Source of the DNA: an alpha proteobacterium AAP38
GTDB taxonomy: Bacteria; Pseudomonadota; Alphaproteobacteria; Azospirillales; Azospirillaceae
Length of the DNA: 64,000 nucleotides
Assembly: GCA_001296005.1 (NCBI GenBank)
Contig: LJHR01000009.1
Span: forward strand, 1-64,000
Direction of reading: 5' to 3'
Shown here: positions 14,973-23,876 of the stretch, one piece after another
Layout of the letters: each line of letters begins with the position of its first letter
Position numbering within the stretch: position 1 is the first letter of the stretch
Notes under the pieces: model-generated
Seen by the model: only the letters and a program-made list of their open reading frames with translations
Databases searched by the model: none
Told to the model about the DNA's origin: nothing
Position numbers and translations under genes: made by a program

Positions 14973-17933
14973 TCAGGCGGGGGAAGGGGTGTCGGGGCGA
15001 GGAAGGAGGTCGTGTTCGATGAGGGCGGCGATGATGAGGGCCAGCAGTGCCCTATCCGGCTCTTGCCCTGCTTCTTCGGCACTCTCGATATAGTCACTCC
15101 AATATAGCGCTATTTGCCGACCATGTGCGGCAGGGAGGCGGCAGAATAGCGGGAACAACAGGGTCAGTGCTTCCCGCGCCGCGGCCAGGGCGTCATCGAA
15201 CCTTCTCGCCTCTTGCAGGCAATCCCGCAGAACAGAAATAGATAGTGCCAGAACGGGCAGGAAGGTGTCGGGCCGGCTTTCGACAAGGGTACGGCGGATC
15301 ACCACGGCCTCCTCCACCGCCGCCAGTGCCTTCCCCCAATGCCCCAGACTGGACAGGTTGACTGACAAGTTGTTCAGGGCCATTGCCAAATCGGGTAAGT
15401 AAGCGTCAGGCCGTGTTTTGGCAAGGCTGCGGAAATGCCCCACTGCTTCGTCCACCGCAACTAGTGCCCGTTTCCCCCGCCCCAGGTTGGACAGGAGGAC
15501 CGATAGGGTGTTCAGTGACACCGCAAGATTGAACTGGGAGACGTCGGGCTGTGTTTTGGCGAGGTTGCGGTAAAGGTCGACTGCCTCCTCTACTGCCGCC
15601 AGTCCCTCATCCAGTTGCCCCAGTTCAGATAGGCAACTAGAAAGGTTGTTCAGAGCCATTGCTAGGTCATGCAAGAAGGCGTCGGGTCGTCTTTTGGCGA
15701 GGTTGCGGTAAAGTGCTATGGCTTCATCAGCTGCAGCGAGTGCACTGTCTCGCTTTCCTAGGTATGATAAGTGGTTGGACAGGGTGTTCATGGCCGCTGC
15801 CAGATTGGGCAGGAAAGCGTTGGGCCGCGTTTTGACTAGGGTGCGATAAAGGCCGACCGCCTCCTCTACTGCCGCCAAAGCCTTTGCCGGCTGTCCTAGG
15901 TTGGAGAGGCGAATTGATAGGTTGTTCAGGCGCCCTGCCCTGAATGCCAGCACCTCCTCAGAGGCATCTGCCGGAAGGGGCCAATTGACCAGTTGTTGCT
16001 CCACCTCTGCTGCGATCTCAAGAAGTTCGGTCGTGTACTCTGGCATCAAGTCCGACAATGTCATTGCCTGTTCAAAACTCAGCCGATCCATTACCTCCCG
16101 AAACAAGTCAGCCATCGGCAACGGCTGTTCCAGTGCCACGCGGAAGGCGGGGACGGCCAGACGGTCGAAAGCTCGGTCCAGAATGGCGCGCAGCCAATCC
16201 TCCGTCTCCGGTTTGCGCGCGGCGAGGCGGTTCAGGATGGTCAGGGCGGTTTGGGCCTGGGCCTCGCTGGCATCTGGCCCTGTGGCGGTGGTCAGCAGGG
16301 GATCGGCGGCGGATGTGATGGTGCGCCAGACCAGATGTTCGCCCAGCAGGTCCGGTTCCAACCCACGCAACAGGTCGCCATCGCCGTAAAGCGGGTGCAG
16401 GGCGGTGAGCCACTGTTTCAGGGTTTCGCCGCTATGGTTCGCCAAGGCAGGCAGGCGACGGACCAGGGCGAGGGCATCGTTGCGGTGGGTGGGTGCAGAC
16501 AGGGTCAGCAGGGTGACGATGGTGCAGATGTCGTCCAGCTTGGCATTATCGTCAGCGGTCAGGCGGGCAGCAGCGCGCCACACCCGCCGTTCGCGGGACA
16601 GCAGATGGTCAAGAATATCATCCTTCGTGGCGGCGGGCGGTTTGGTGCCGTCGCGTGCGGCCTCCACCGCCAGCAGGGCTCGGGCGCGGGCGAACAGGGG
16701 GAGGCCCAGATCATCGGGCGAGATGCCGGGTGTCTGTACCTGATCCACGGGCACGCCCAGCAGGGGGGCGAAATGGGTTGCCGCCTCGGTAAACACTTCC
16801 GCCGGGATGCCGGTGGGCAGGGTCGGCACCTCCAACGGTTCCGCGAGGCAAGCGGGGCTGCGCAGCAGGGGGCCGGCGGGGTCAGGCAGGCTCTTGCGGT
16901 TGGTCCACCAATCGCCTGCCTCCCGCTCCACCAACAGCAGGCGGAAGCGACCGGATGCGGCCCATTCCGCTGCCAGATCGGCGAAGCGTTGGACATCGCC
17001 CATGCGCCCGGCGGCATAATCAATGGTGATCAGGGTGGGGACGGTTTCATCGAACAGGTCGGCCAGCCTGATGTTGGACAGGTCAGGCAACCGGTCCACG
17101 AGAAAACCGGTACGCCACCCCTGCTGTTCCAACCGGCGGCAGAGTTCCAGGGCAAGGCGGGTCTTGCCATGGCCGCCGGGGCCGGTCAGCAGGCGCACGC
17201 CGACGCGGGCTTTGGTATTCGTCCAGGCCAGCAGCGTTTTCATTTCCCCCTCACGTCCAAGCAGCGAAAGCGTGGTGTGACGGGCGGTCAGCAGCTCGCT
17301 AGCCGACATTTCGGCAGCGTTTATTTGCGCGCCAATGTTTTGCGGCGCGTTGCGGTGCAACAGGGTCAGGCCGGCGAGGTGGTGTAAAGCGATTGCTTTG
17401 GGAAGATCGATGACCTTTTGTAGCAACTCCGACTGTCGGGACAGAAGCTCCCCGCGCCATGCGGCCTCCGTCTCTGCCAGATGCTCCTGCTGGTTCAGCA
17501 AATGGCGCAGCAGAATGTGCAGGACGTCGCGGCAGGCGCGCTTCTGGTGATCATGCTTGTCGAATCGGTCGAGTAGTTCGCCGGCGTTGGCCATGATCCT
17601 ATCGGCCAGACTGTCGGCGTCGTAATTCTGTGTGGCGACCTGTTCGGCGGTTGGGTTGTGCCGACGCAGAAGGGTGAAGGCCGTATCGCGCACCCAGGGC
17701 CATTCCGCTTCTTGCAGCCGCTGGTAACTGTCGCAGGTGAGGATGTCGGCCTCAGCCGCCGCCAAGGCGGTGCGCAGCGGGGCGGGGGCACGTTGGAAAA
17801 GCCTGTCTGCGAAATTTTCCAACAGGTCGCCGGCAGCACCCTTGGCAGCCTCCGCCGGGCCGCTGAGGGTCCAGGCCAGCAGGCCCTTGGCCAGGATACC
17901 GGCAGTGATGATTCCAGTGGTCAAGAGAGGCAT
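14973..17933 (-). CDS. STAND-type NTPase with C-terminal TPR array
   Basis: The 986-residue protein has a hydrophobic N-terminal stretch (about residues 5-27), then a helical region to about 200 with no domain I can name. An NTPase module of the STAND/NB-ARC type follows, with P-loop TGPGGHGKT (Lys257) and Walker B LITIDY (Asp305), then a helical arm. From about residue 680 to 950 there are at least five TPR units of 46 residues sharing the pattern EEAV-LYR-LAKTRPDAFLPDL and LNNLS-LS-LG. Such proteins are signal-sensing switches; relatives occur in bacterial conflict and antiphage modules. It stands alone between two repeat regions, with no partner gene beside it. Its target and effector activity are unknown. 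Confidence 0.8.
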   Translation of the reverse strand: MPLLTTGIITAGILAKGLLAWTLSGPAEAAKGAAGDLLENFADRLFQRAPAPLRTALAAAEADILTCDSYQRLQEAEWPWVRDTAFTLLRRHNPTAEQVATQNYDADSLADRIMANAGELLDRFDKHDHQKRACRDVLHILLRHLLNQQEHLAETEAAWRGELLSRQSELLQKVIDLPKAIALHHLAGLTLLHRNAPQNIGAQINAAEMSASELLTARHTTLSLLGREGEMKTLLAWTNTKARVGVRLLTGPGGHGKTRLALELCRRLEQQGWRTGFLVDRLPDLSNIRLADLFDETVPTLITIDYAAGRMGDVQRFADLAAEWAASGRFRLLLVEREAGDWWTNRKSLPDPAGPLLRSPACLAEPLEVPTLPTGIPAEVFTEAATHFAPLLGVPVDQVQTPGISPDDLGLPLFARARALLAVEAARDGTKPPAATKDDILDHLLSRERRVWRAAARLTADDNAKLDDICTIVTLLTLSAPTHRNDALALVRRLPALANHSGETLKQWLTALHPLYGDGDLLRGLEPDLLGEHLVWRTITSAADPLLTTATGPDASEAQAQTALTILNRLAARKPETEDWLRAILDRAFDRLAVPAFRVALEQPLPMADLFREVMDRLSFEQAMTLSDLMPEYTTELLEIAAEVEQQLVNWPLPADASEEVLAFRAGRLNNLSIRLSNLGQPAKALAAVEEAVGLYRTLVKTRPNAFLPNLAAAMNTLSNHLSYLGKRDSALAAADEAIALYRNLAKRRPDAFLHDLAMALNNLSSCLSELGQLDEGLAAVEEAVDLYRNLAKTQPDVSQFNLAVSLNTLSVLLSNLGRGKRALVAVDEAVGHFRSLAKTRPDAYLPDLAMALNNLSVNLSSLGHWGKALAAVEEAVVIRRTLVESRPDTFLPVLALSISVLRDCLQEARRFDDALAAAREALTLLFPLFCRLPAAHGRQIALYWSDYIESAEEAGQEPDRALLALIIAALIEHDLLPRPDTPSPA

Positions 17934-18045
17934 CGCAGCGCCTTAACGGGGTTACCCCTCAAGAATATGCGGTGCGGTGGGGTTGGGCAACTTTGGAGTG
18001 GTGAGGGTGGGGTGCCTTGGGCGGCTGGTGGGCCATGTCGGGCGC

Positions 18046-18080
18046 TTGGCCCCTGGGCCCCGCCTTCGCCGGGGAGGCGG
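18046..18080. repeat. Solo degenerate copy of the palindromic repeat
   Basis: TTGGCCCCTGGGCCCCGCCT followed by TCGCCGGGGAGGCGG matches the right arm of the inverted units (GGCCCCTGGGTCCCGGCCTT in the best copy), most closely the variant at 43454-43488. No left arm is present. Confidence 0.55.
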
Positions 18081-18096
18081 TGAAGAGGGGGGCGGG

Positions 18097-18417
18097 TTAG
18101 CCCTCTTTTGGCGGCGCTTCGTTTGCGAAATGCCCCTCCGCCCAATGGTAGAGCGGCATCATCAGGCAGCCCAGTTCGCGGCCTTCCGGTGTCAGGGTGT
18201 AGCCGTCCTCCGCCGCGATCAGGCGGGCCTCACGCAGGTCGGTGAGGCGGGTGTTAAGGACCGAGGGGGAGATGTCTGCGCAGCGTTCGCGCAAGCTGCG
18301 GAAGGTCTGGCCCGGTTGTTGATGCAGTTCCCAGAGGATGCGCAAGGTCCAGCGGCGGCCCATCAGGTCCAGCAGGCGCATGATGGGGCGGGTGGAGCGG
18401 GGGGCCTTGAGGGACAT
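18097..18417 (-). CDS. HxlR-family transcriptional regulator
   Basis: This small winged-helix protein of 106 residues has the HxlR core LLDLMGRRWTLRILWELHQQ, FRSLRERCADISPSVLNTRL, and a wing ending YTLTPEGREL. HxlR proteins often respond to reactive electrophiles or redox signals and regulate a divergent enzyme gene. Here the divergent neighbour is the carboxymuconolactone-decarboxylase-like gene, with two dyad operators between. The start at 18417 (MSLKAPR) was preferred to the upstream ATG at 18465, which would lie inside the operator. The usual N-terminal cysteine of HypR/HxlR types is not in the expected place, so the sensing mode is unclear. Confidence 0.88.
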   Translation of the reverse strand: MSLKAPRSTRPIMRLLDLMGRRWTLRILWELHQQPGQTFRSLRERCADISPSVLNTRLTDLREARLIAAEDGYTLTPEGRELGCLMMPLYHWAEGHFANEAPPKEG

Positions 18418-18439
18418 GGCTTTGCTGGGTCCTTGGTGT

Positions 18440-18490
18440 GCTACGATTTTCGTAGCGCACGGCATGCGATTGCGCTACGAATTCTGTAGC
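18440..18490. promoter_or_regulatory. Two dyad operators in the HxlR/CMD divergent promoter
   Basis: GCTACGA at 18440-18446 and TCGTAGC at 18450-18456 form a perfect 7-3-7 dyad. A second, imperfect copy is GCTACGA at 18474-18480 with CTGTAGC at 18484-18490. The centres are 34 bp apart. Across the pair, TTCGTAGCGCA at 18449 and TGCGCTACGAA at 18471 also form an 11-bp perfect inverted repeat. Position and symmetry suggest the HxlR protein binds here. Confidence 0.65.
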
Positions 18491-18517
18491 ACGAACGATG
18501 GCCGTGGAGGAATGATC

Positions 18518-19072
18518 ATGCCGGCGCGTCTTTCACCTGTTGCCGCCCCCTATGATCCGCTGGTCGCCGCGCAGATTGAGCGACTGCGGCCGCCGGGCGC
18601 CCCGCCGCTGAGCCTGTTCACGACCTTGGCGCATAATCCGCGCGTGCTGTCGCGGCTGTTTGCGGGCGGGCTGCTGGATGCGGGGTCGGTCACGGTGCGG
18701 CAGCGGGAGCTGATGATCCTGCGCACCTGTGGGCAGGCGGGGGCCGATTATGAATGGGGGGTGCATGCGGCGCTGTTCGCGGGCGTGGCGGGCTTGAGTG
18801 CCGATCAGGTGGCGGCGACGCGGCGGGATAATCCGCTGGGGCCGGACTGGTCGGATGAGGATCTGCTGATCATGGATACGGCGGATGCGCTTTATGCCCA
18901 GGGCGATCTGACGGATGGGCAATGGGCCGCCCTGTCGGCGGGGTTTTCGGCGGCGCAGATCGTGGAACTGATCGCGCTGGCCGGATATTACCGGACCATC
19001 GCCCTGTTCTGCCGCACCCTGCGGCTGCCGCCCGAAGGGTTTGCGGGCGGGGTTAAGGAAGTGGCGGCGTAG
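18518..19072 (+). CDS. Carboxymuconolactone decarboxylase-like protein
   Basis: This all-helical protein of 184 residues belongs to the CMD/AhpD-like fold. The core RQRELMILRTCGQAGADYEW followed by GVHAALF shows the conserved E, the single C and the downstream H; there is one cysteine rather than the CxxC of AhpD, so peroxidase activity is not implied. A second conserved region is FSAAQIVELIALAGYYRTI. I chose the ATG at 18518 because GGAGG at 18506-18510 is then 7 bases away; the ATG at 18512 would be too close. The gene is divergent from the HxlR regulator and is likely its target. A small membrane-protein gene on the other strand ends 3 bp after it. Confidence 0.85.
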   Translation: MPARLSPVAAPYDPLVAAQIERLRPPGAPPLSLFTTLAHNPRVLSRLFAGGLLDAGSVTVRQRELMILRTCGQAGADYEWGVHAALFAGVAGLSADQVAATRRDNPLGPDWSDEDLLIMDTADALYAQGDLTDGQWAALSAGFSAAQIVELIALAGYYRTIALFCRTLRLPPEGFAGGVKEVAA

Positions 19073-19075
19073 CGC

Positions 19076-19303
19076 TTACTGTTCCGCATCGACGCTGGCA
19101 TAGGCCTCGGCGGGGCGTTGGGGCGTGTAGTAATAGCCGGATTGCATCTTCTCCCGCTCCGCATTGGCTGCGATGCGGTCGATGACGGGTAGGGACCAAG
19201 CGGCGGCCAGAAGGCCCGTCCACAGAGCCACGACCATGACGCGATCGGCCATTTTCTTGCCATTGGCGCCAGTTTTTGGGCTGCTGGCTGTGACGCTGGA
19301 CAT
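19076..19303 (-). CDS. Small hypothetical membrane protein
   Basis: This 75-residue protein has one predicted membrane span (VMVVALWTGLLAAAWSLPVI, about residues 22-41), a lysine-rich N terminus and a polar tail with YYYTPQRP. A good ribosome site, GGAGG, lies 5 bases before the ATG, which supports it as real despite its size. I do not recognise a family. It converges with the CMD-like gene. Confidence 0.55.
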   Translation of the reverse strand: MSSVTASSPKTGANGKKMADRVMVVALWTGLLAAAWSLPVIDRIAANAEREKMQSGYYYTPQRPAEAYASVDAEQ

Positions 19304-19459
19304 TTTTGCCTCCGTGACCTCCTGGTACTCCCAGGCTGTGCATCAACTATGCCAATCAATCTTTGCCGGCTTCTTAACGGGCCGGTGCCCGAGCGGCGGC
19401 AAGGCTGTGACATTGTTGAGGCAGGGGGGTGAGGCAGGGGGAACTTTGGGGGGTTTGAC

Positions 19460-20722
19460 GTGCGGATCGTGATGATGGCGCTGGGCTCGCGCGGGGATGT
19501 GCAGCCCTTTGCGGCTCTGGGTGTGGCGCTGGCGGCGCGGGGGCATGCGGTGCGGCTGCTGACCTATGGCAGCTTTGCCGATCTGGTGGCGGGCAGGGGT
19601 GTGACCCTGGTGCCGCTGGAGGGCGATATCCAGGCCGACCTGAAGGGACCGGAAGCCACGGCGATGTTTGCAGAAGGGGCCAAGCCGGGCCTCGTGATGG
19701 CGGCGATGCGCGCCTTTGCCGAGAGAAATGGCGAAAGCTGGGCCCGCTGTCTTCTGGACGAGGCGCGGACGGCGGACCTGCTGATCCCGGCGGGGGCCAG
19801 TGTGTTTGTCGGCGCGTCGGTGGCAGAGGCGCTGGGCATTCCCTATGTCCATGCCTATCCGCAGCCGACATTGCCGACCCGCGCCTTCCCCAGCGCCATG
19901 GTGCCGCCACAGGGCAAGCGTCCGGGGATTGGGAACTGGGCGCAAAGCTGGATGATATCCATCGTTTTCTGGCTGATTTTCGCCAAGATGGTGAACCGGG
20001 TCCGGTCCGAACTGCTGGGCCTGAAGCCCTACCCGTTCTACGGCCCCTATTGGCGATGGCAGCGGGAAGGCGTTCCTATGCTGATGGGATACAGCCCGGC
20101 GCTGGTGCCCCGGCCCGATGACTGGCACCCGGCGGCGCAGGTGGTGGGGGCCTGGTTCCTGGACCACCCGGAATGGGTGATGCCGGACGATCTGTCGGCC
20201 TTTCTGGCCGCCGGCCCCGCGCCCGTCTATATCGGGTTCGGCAGCATGATGCCGGGCGATCCGGTGAGGACCACGCGCATCATTGTGGAGGCGGTGCGCC
20301 AGGTGGGTTGCCGCGCCGTCCTGGCAGGCGGTTGGGGCGGATTGAAGCCGGAGGGGCCGACGCCCGACATCTTCCCTCTGGAGGCCGCACCGCATGACCG
20401 GCTGCTGCCGCATATGGCCGCCATTGTGCATCATGGCGGGGCGGGCACGACGGCGGCGGGGGTGCGCGCCGGTGTGCCGGCGGTGATCGTGCCGTTCCTG
20501 GCGGATCAATTCTTCTGGGCCTGGCGGTTGGAGGAACTGGGCGTGTGCGGCGGCATGCTGCGCCACCGCGACCTGGATGCCGATCAACTGGCCAATGCCA
20601 TCCGCCGCTGCCTGGAGGATCAGGGCATGCGGGCGCGTGCGGCAGCGATCGGCGCCCAGGTGCGGGCCGAGGATGGGCTGGGCGCAGCGATGCAGGTGAT
20701 TGAGGCGATGGAGCGCCGGTGA
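19460..20722 (+). CDS. UDP-glycosyltransferase (COG1819, sterol/rhamnosyl-transferase type)
   Basis: This 420-residue GT-B fold enzyme has an N-terminal acceptor domain (IVMMALGSRGDVQPFAALG is the typical opening) and a C-terminal donor domain with VYIGFGSM and PHDRLLPHMAAIVHHGGAGT, the glycosyltransferase family 1 signature, followed by VPAVIVPFLADQFFW. The gene starts with GTG at 19460. Enzymes of this group glycosylate lipids, sterols or secondary metabolites; the acceptor is unknown. It converges with the GH3 gene. No biosynthetic cluster is seen around it. Confidence 0.88.
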   Translation: MRIVMMALGSRGDVQPFAALGVALAARGHAVRLLTYGSFADLVAGRGVTLVPLEGDIQADLKGPEATAMFAEGAKPGLVMAAMRAFAERNGESWARCLLDEARTADLLIPAGASVFVGASVAEALGIPYVHAYPQPTLPTRAFPSAMVPPQGKRPGIGNWAQSWMISIVFWLIFAKMVNRVRSELLGLKPYPFYGPYWRWQREGVPMLMGYSPALVPRPDDWHPAAQVVGAWFLDHPEWVMPDDLSAFLAAGPAPVYIGFGSMMPGDPVRTTRIIVEAVRQVGCRAVLAGGWGGLKPEGPTPDIFPLEAAPHDRLLPHMAAIVHHGGAGTTAAGVRAGVPAVIVPFLADQFFWAWRLEELGVCGGMLRHRDLDADQLANAIRRCLEDQGMRARAAAIGAQVRAEDGLGAAMQVIEAMERR

Positions 20723-20731
20723 AAGAAAAAT

Positions 20732-20756
20732 GGGCCGCCCGGTTGAGGGGCGGCCC
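20732..20756 (-). terminator. Intrinsic terminator after the GH3 gene
   Basis: GGGCCGCCC at 20732-20740 and GGGCGGCCC at 20748-20756 form a 9-bp stem with a 7-base loop. On the minus strand it is followed by ATTTTTCTTTC. It lies about 78 bp beyond the GH3 stop and just after the converging glycosyltransferase. Confidence 0.75.
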
Positions 20757-20833
20757 GAAGTGGGGTGACAAGAAGAGAGAGAACCGTCGCCGTCCCCACC
20801 CGTGCCGGCGGGGACGAAACGGGTCTGCCGGCC

Positions 20834-23413
20834 TCACTTGGCCGGGCAGACGGCGTTGCCCGGATCGGCGTCCAGCTTCAGGTCGGTGACCGTCAGGCCC
20901 AGCCGACCCTCGGTGCTGATCACCACGGGTGCTTCGATGGCCGCCATCCGCGCCCCGGCGGCGGCAAAACATTTCAGGGAAATCTTGGTGGTCTGGAAGG
21001 TGCCCGGCTTGGCATCGGTCAGGATCTTGGTCAGGTCCAGATCGGCGCGGCAGTCGGGGCCGCACATCATGGAAACGAGAGCCTTGCCCGTCGGGGCCTG
21101 ATCGACGCGGTAGCGCAGCGACAGGGTGACATCGCCGTTCGACTGCCGCGACAGATCGACGGCACGGCCGGAGATGATAAAGGCGCCACGGCCCGTGCCG
21201 TTCCAGGTCAGCTGCTTGGCATCTTCCTGGGCGGCCACGTCCACCGATTTCAAATCCACGACCTTGGCCGGACTGGTGCCGGTGGTGGTGGTGACACGCA
21301 GGTCGCCCACCTGATCGGCGATGGCCAGCGACCAGGGGGCGGGTGCACCACCCCGGCGGAAGAACACGCCGGTGGAGGAGCCGGAACCGGCGGGCACACC
21401 GCTATTCTCCGACAGCGGCGCCAGATCGCCCTTGTCCTTGTAGGTCAGGCCATAACCATAGGCAAATTGCGGGTCGTAATTGGCATCGCCCCGGTTTAGC
21501 GGCGTCTGTACCGCATTCTTGGGCCAGGAGAAGGACAGCTTGCCGTTGAAATCATATTTCACCTTGCCGTCCGCACCCTTGAACAGCACGTCGGCAACGC
21601 CATTGCCCTCGGTCCCCGGCAGCCATGCGGCCACGAACGCGTCGGACGCATTGATCTCCGGGTTCACCCACATGGGGCGGCCCGACAGGAAGACGGCGAC
21701 GGTGGGAATGCCCTGGGCCTTCAGCTTCTTCAGCAGGGCCAGATCGGCCTTGTCGCCCGGCTGGAATTCCAGCGTCTCCACATCGCCCTGGAATTCGGCA
21801 TAGGGTTCCTCGCCGAACACCACGATGGCGACGTCGGGCTTATCCTTGAAGGCGCCGGCCTTGTCATAGGCCACGGAGCCACCGGCGGCGGCGACCGTTT
21901 CCTTGATGCCGTCCAGGATGCTGGTGGCGCCGGGGAATTCGTCGTTGCGGTTGCCCGTGCCCTGCCAGGAAATGGTCCAGCCGCCCGCCTGCTTGCCGAT
22001 ATTGTCGGCCCCGTCACCGGCAACCAGAACCTTGGCCTTGGGCGACAGCGGCAGGACACCACCCTGATTCTTCAGCAGCACCAGCGACTTGCGCACCGCC
22101 TCCCGCCCGACGGCGCGGTTTTCCGGGCTGCCCAGGCTGGCGATGGCGGGAACGTCCTTGCGGTCCTTCGGCGCCGGCTTGTCGAACAGGCCGGCATGGA
22201 ACTTCACGCGCAGGATGCGGCGGACCGCATCATCCAGGCGGGCCATGGGGATGGTCCCGTCCTTCACCTGCGCCAGCGTGTTCTTGTACAGCAGTTCCCA
22301 GCTGTCGGACGCCATGTACATGTCCAGCCCCGCGATCAGCGAGGTCGGGCAATTATACTTGGTGCAACCCGGCACCTGATCATGGGCGTTCCAGTCGCCC
22401 ACGATGAAGCCGTTGAAGCCCATGCGGCCCTTCAGCACATCGGTCATCAGCTGCTTGTTGCCGTGATGCTTGATGTTCTGCCAGGAGCTGAACGAAGTCA
22501 TGATGGTCAGCACGCCGGCATCAATAGCAGGCGGATAGCCGGCATTGTGCAGGCGGACCAGTTCTTCCTCAGTGATCTTGGCATCGCCCTGGTCACGGCC
22601 GCCATCGGTGCCGCCATCGGCCAGGAAATGCTTGGCCGTGGCCACCGTGCGGCCCGGCTTCATGAAATCCTTGGAGCCGATCACGCCCTGGATGCCTTCC
22701 ACCACGGCACCCGCATAGGCGGCCACGATCTCCGGGTCCTCAGAGAAACCTTCGTAGGAGCGGCCCCAGCGGTCATCGCGGACGACGGAGAGGGCAGGGG
22801 CGAAGGTCCAGTCGATGCCCGTGGCGGCCATTTCGCGGGCCGTCACCTCACCCGTGCGGCGCAGCAGGTCGCGGTCGCGCGTGGCGCCCAGGGCGATGTT
22901 GTGCGGGAAGATGGTGGCCGCACCGATATTGCCGTGGCCGTGAACCGCATCAACGCCGAAAATCACGGGAATCTGGACGCGACCGGGCTTCTTTTCCATG
23001 GAAACCCGGTAGAATTCATCCGCCAGATCCAACCAGGCCTGCGCCGGGGCGCGGTCATCGCCGCCGGGACCGGAATTACCACCCGCCAGGATCGAACCCA
23101 GCGGATATTTGCGCAGGTCGGCAGGCTTGATCGTGGAAATGTCGCCCTGGATGGTCTGGCCAACCTTCTCTTCCAGGCTCATCTGCGCCATCAGCGCATC
23201 GATCTTCTTTTCGATCGCGGGGTCGATCAGGCGCTGCGCCTTCGCGGCGGGCCATTTTTCGGGATGCAGGGTCTGTGCGGGGGACGCCGTGCCATCGGCG
23301 GAAAAGGCCACATTGGCCGACAGTACCCCGCCCAGGCCGGCCACCAGGGCCAGTGCGCTGACAAGACCAAGGGCGCGGGCCAGCCGCGTGGTTCGCTTCG
23401 ACGTCACTTGCAT
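20834..23413 (-). CDS. Exported GH3 beta-glucosidase (glucan 1,4-beta-glucosidase type)
   Basis: The 859-residue glycoside hydrolase family 3 enzyme has a signal peptide (hydrophobic LGLVSALALVAGLGGVL, cleavage near FSADG). It is followed by the GH3 N-terminal barrel with IPVIFGVDAVHGHGN, WTFAPALSVVRDDRWGRSYE, KHFLADGGTDGGRDQGD and the nucleophile Asp340 in GFIVGDWNAHDQ. A GH3 C-terminal domain (SLVLLKNQGGVLPLSPK; VVVFGEEPYAEFQGD) and a beta-rich extra domain of about 180 residues come after it. This architecture is that of exo-1,4/1,3-beta-glucosidases acting in the periplasm. It is divergent from the TonB receptor and shares operator palindromes with it, forming a glycan uptake and cleavage unit. 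Confidence 0.93.
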   Translation of the reverse strand: MQVTSKRTTRLARALGLVSALALVAGLGGVLSANVAFSADGTASPAQTLHPEKWPAAKAQRLIDPAIEKKIDALMAQMSLEEKVGQTIQGDISTIKPADLRKYPLGSILAGGNSGPGGDDRAPAQAWLDLADEFYRVSMEKKPGRVQIPVIFGVDAVHGHGNIGAATIFPHNIALGATRDRDLLRRTGEVTAREMAATGIDWTFAPALSVVRDDRWGRSYEGFSEDPEIVAAYAGAVVEGIQGVIGSKDFMKPGRTVATAKHFLADGGTDGGRDQGDAKITEEELVRLHNAGYPPAIDAGVLTIMTSFSSWQNIKHHGNKQLMTDVLKGRMGFNGFIVGDWNAHDQVPGCTKYNCPTSLIAGLDMYMASDSWELLYKNTLAQVKDGTIPMARLDDAVRRILRVKFHAGLFDKPAPKDRKDVPAIASLGSPENRAVGREAVRKSLVLLKNQGGVLPLSPKAKVLVAGDGADNIGKQAGGWTISWQGTGNRNDEFPGATSILDGIKETVAAAGGSVAYDKAGAFKDKPDVAIVVFGEEPYAEFQGDVETLEFQPGDKADLALLKKLKAQGIPTVAVFLSGRPMWVNPEINASDAFVAAWLPGTEGNGVADVLFKGADGKVKYDFNGKLSFSWPKNAVQTPLNRGDANYDPQFAYGYGLTYKDKGDLAPLSENSGVPAGSGSSTGVFFRRGGAPAPWSLAIADQVGDLRVTTTTGTSPAKVVDLKSVDVAAQEDAKQLTWNGTGRGAFIISGRAVDLSRQSNGDVTLSLRYRVDQAPTGKALVSMMCGPDCRADLDLTKILTDAKPGTFQTTKISLKCFAAAGARMAAIEAPVVISTEGRLGLTVTDLKLDADPGNAVCPAK

Positions 23414-23477
23414 CCTCCCAATCTGCTTTCGTTCATTGTCGTCAGCGGCTTTTTGGTCCCGCCGACGAGCCTTGTCC

Positions 23478-23491
23478 TGACATCGTTGTCA
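23478..23491. promoter_or_regulatory. Operator copy 1, TGACATCGTTGTCA
   Basis: This 14-bp dyad matches TGACAnCGnTGTCA in all fixed positions. It lies 65 bp upstream of the GH3 start codon, within its likely promoter. A central CG and inverted pentamers are typical of LacI/GalR-family operators. Confidence 0.65.
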
Positions 23492-23599
23492 GATGGAATG
23501 ACACCAACATGACGGGCTGTCAACGCCCAAGTCTCACAATTTCGCCGAACCCTCCGGCCAAAAACCTTTTGAGGGATGGGGGCGGCTTGCCGGTGTCTC

Positions 23600-23613
23600 T
23601 GTCAACGCTGTCA
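23600..23613. promoter_or_regulatory. Operator copy 2, TGTCAACGCTGTCA
   Basis: This copy matches the consensus except for one base in the left arm (TGTCA for TGACA). It lies between the two promoters, 187 bp upstream of the GH3 start codon and 467 bp upstream of the receptor start. Confidence 0.55.
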
Positions 23614-23876
23614 GATTTGATGTCCGTAAGTCATCCAGCCTTCCGTTTCGGTGGGCCGCATGGTTACCGCTACCATAATTCTGCCATCCCCCGCAAAGCT
23701 TTACGCGGTCCGGGGGTGGCTGGCAGGGAAATTTTTGTATCGGCAATTGGCAGCGATGTCAATTCACCTATTGGCGGATTTTTCAGGATCTTGTTTCGCT
23801 GCACCTGCGAAAGAAACCCATATTTTCCGCCAATTTTTTGTAGATTTTAGGGGAGTCTGTATCCTTGCCAATTTTA

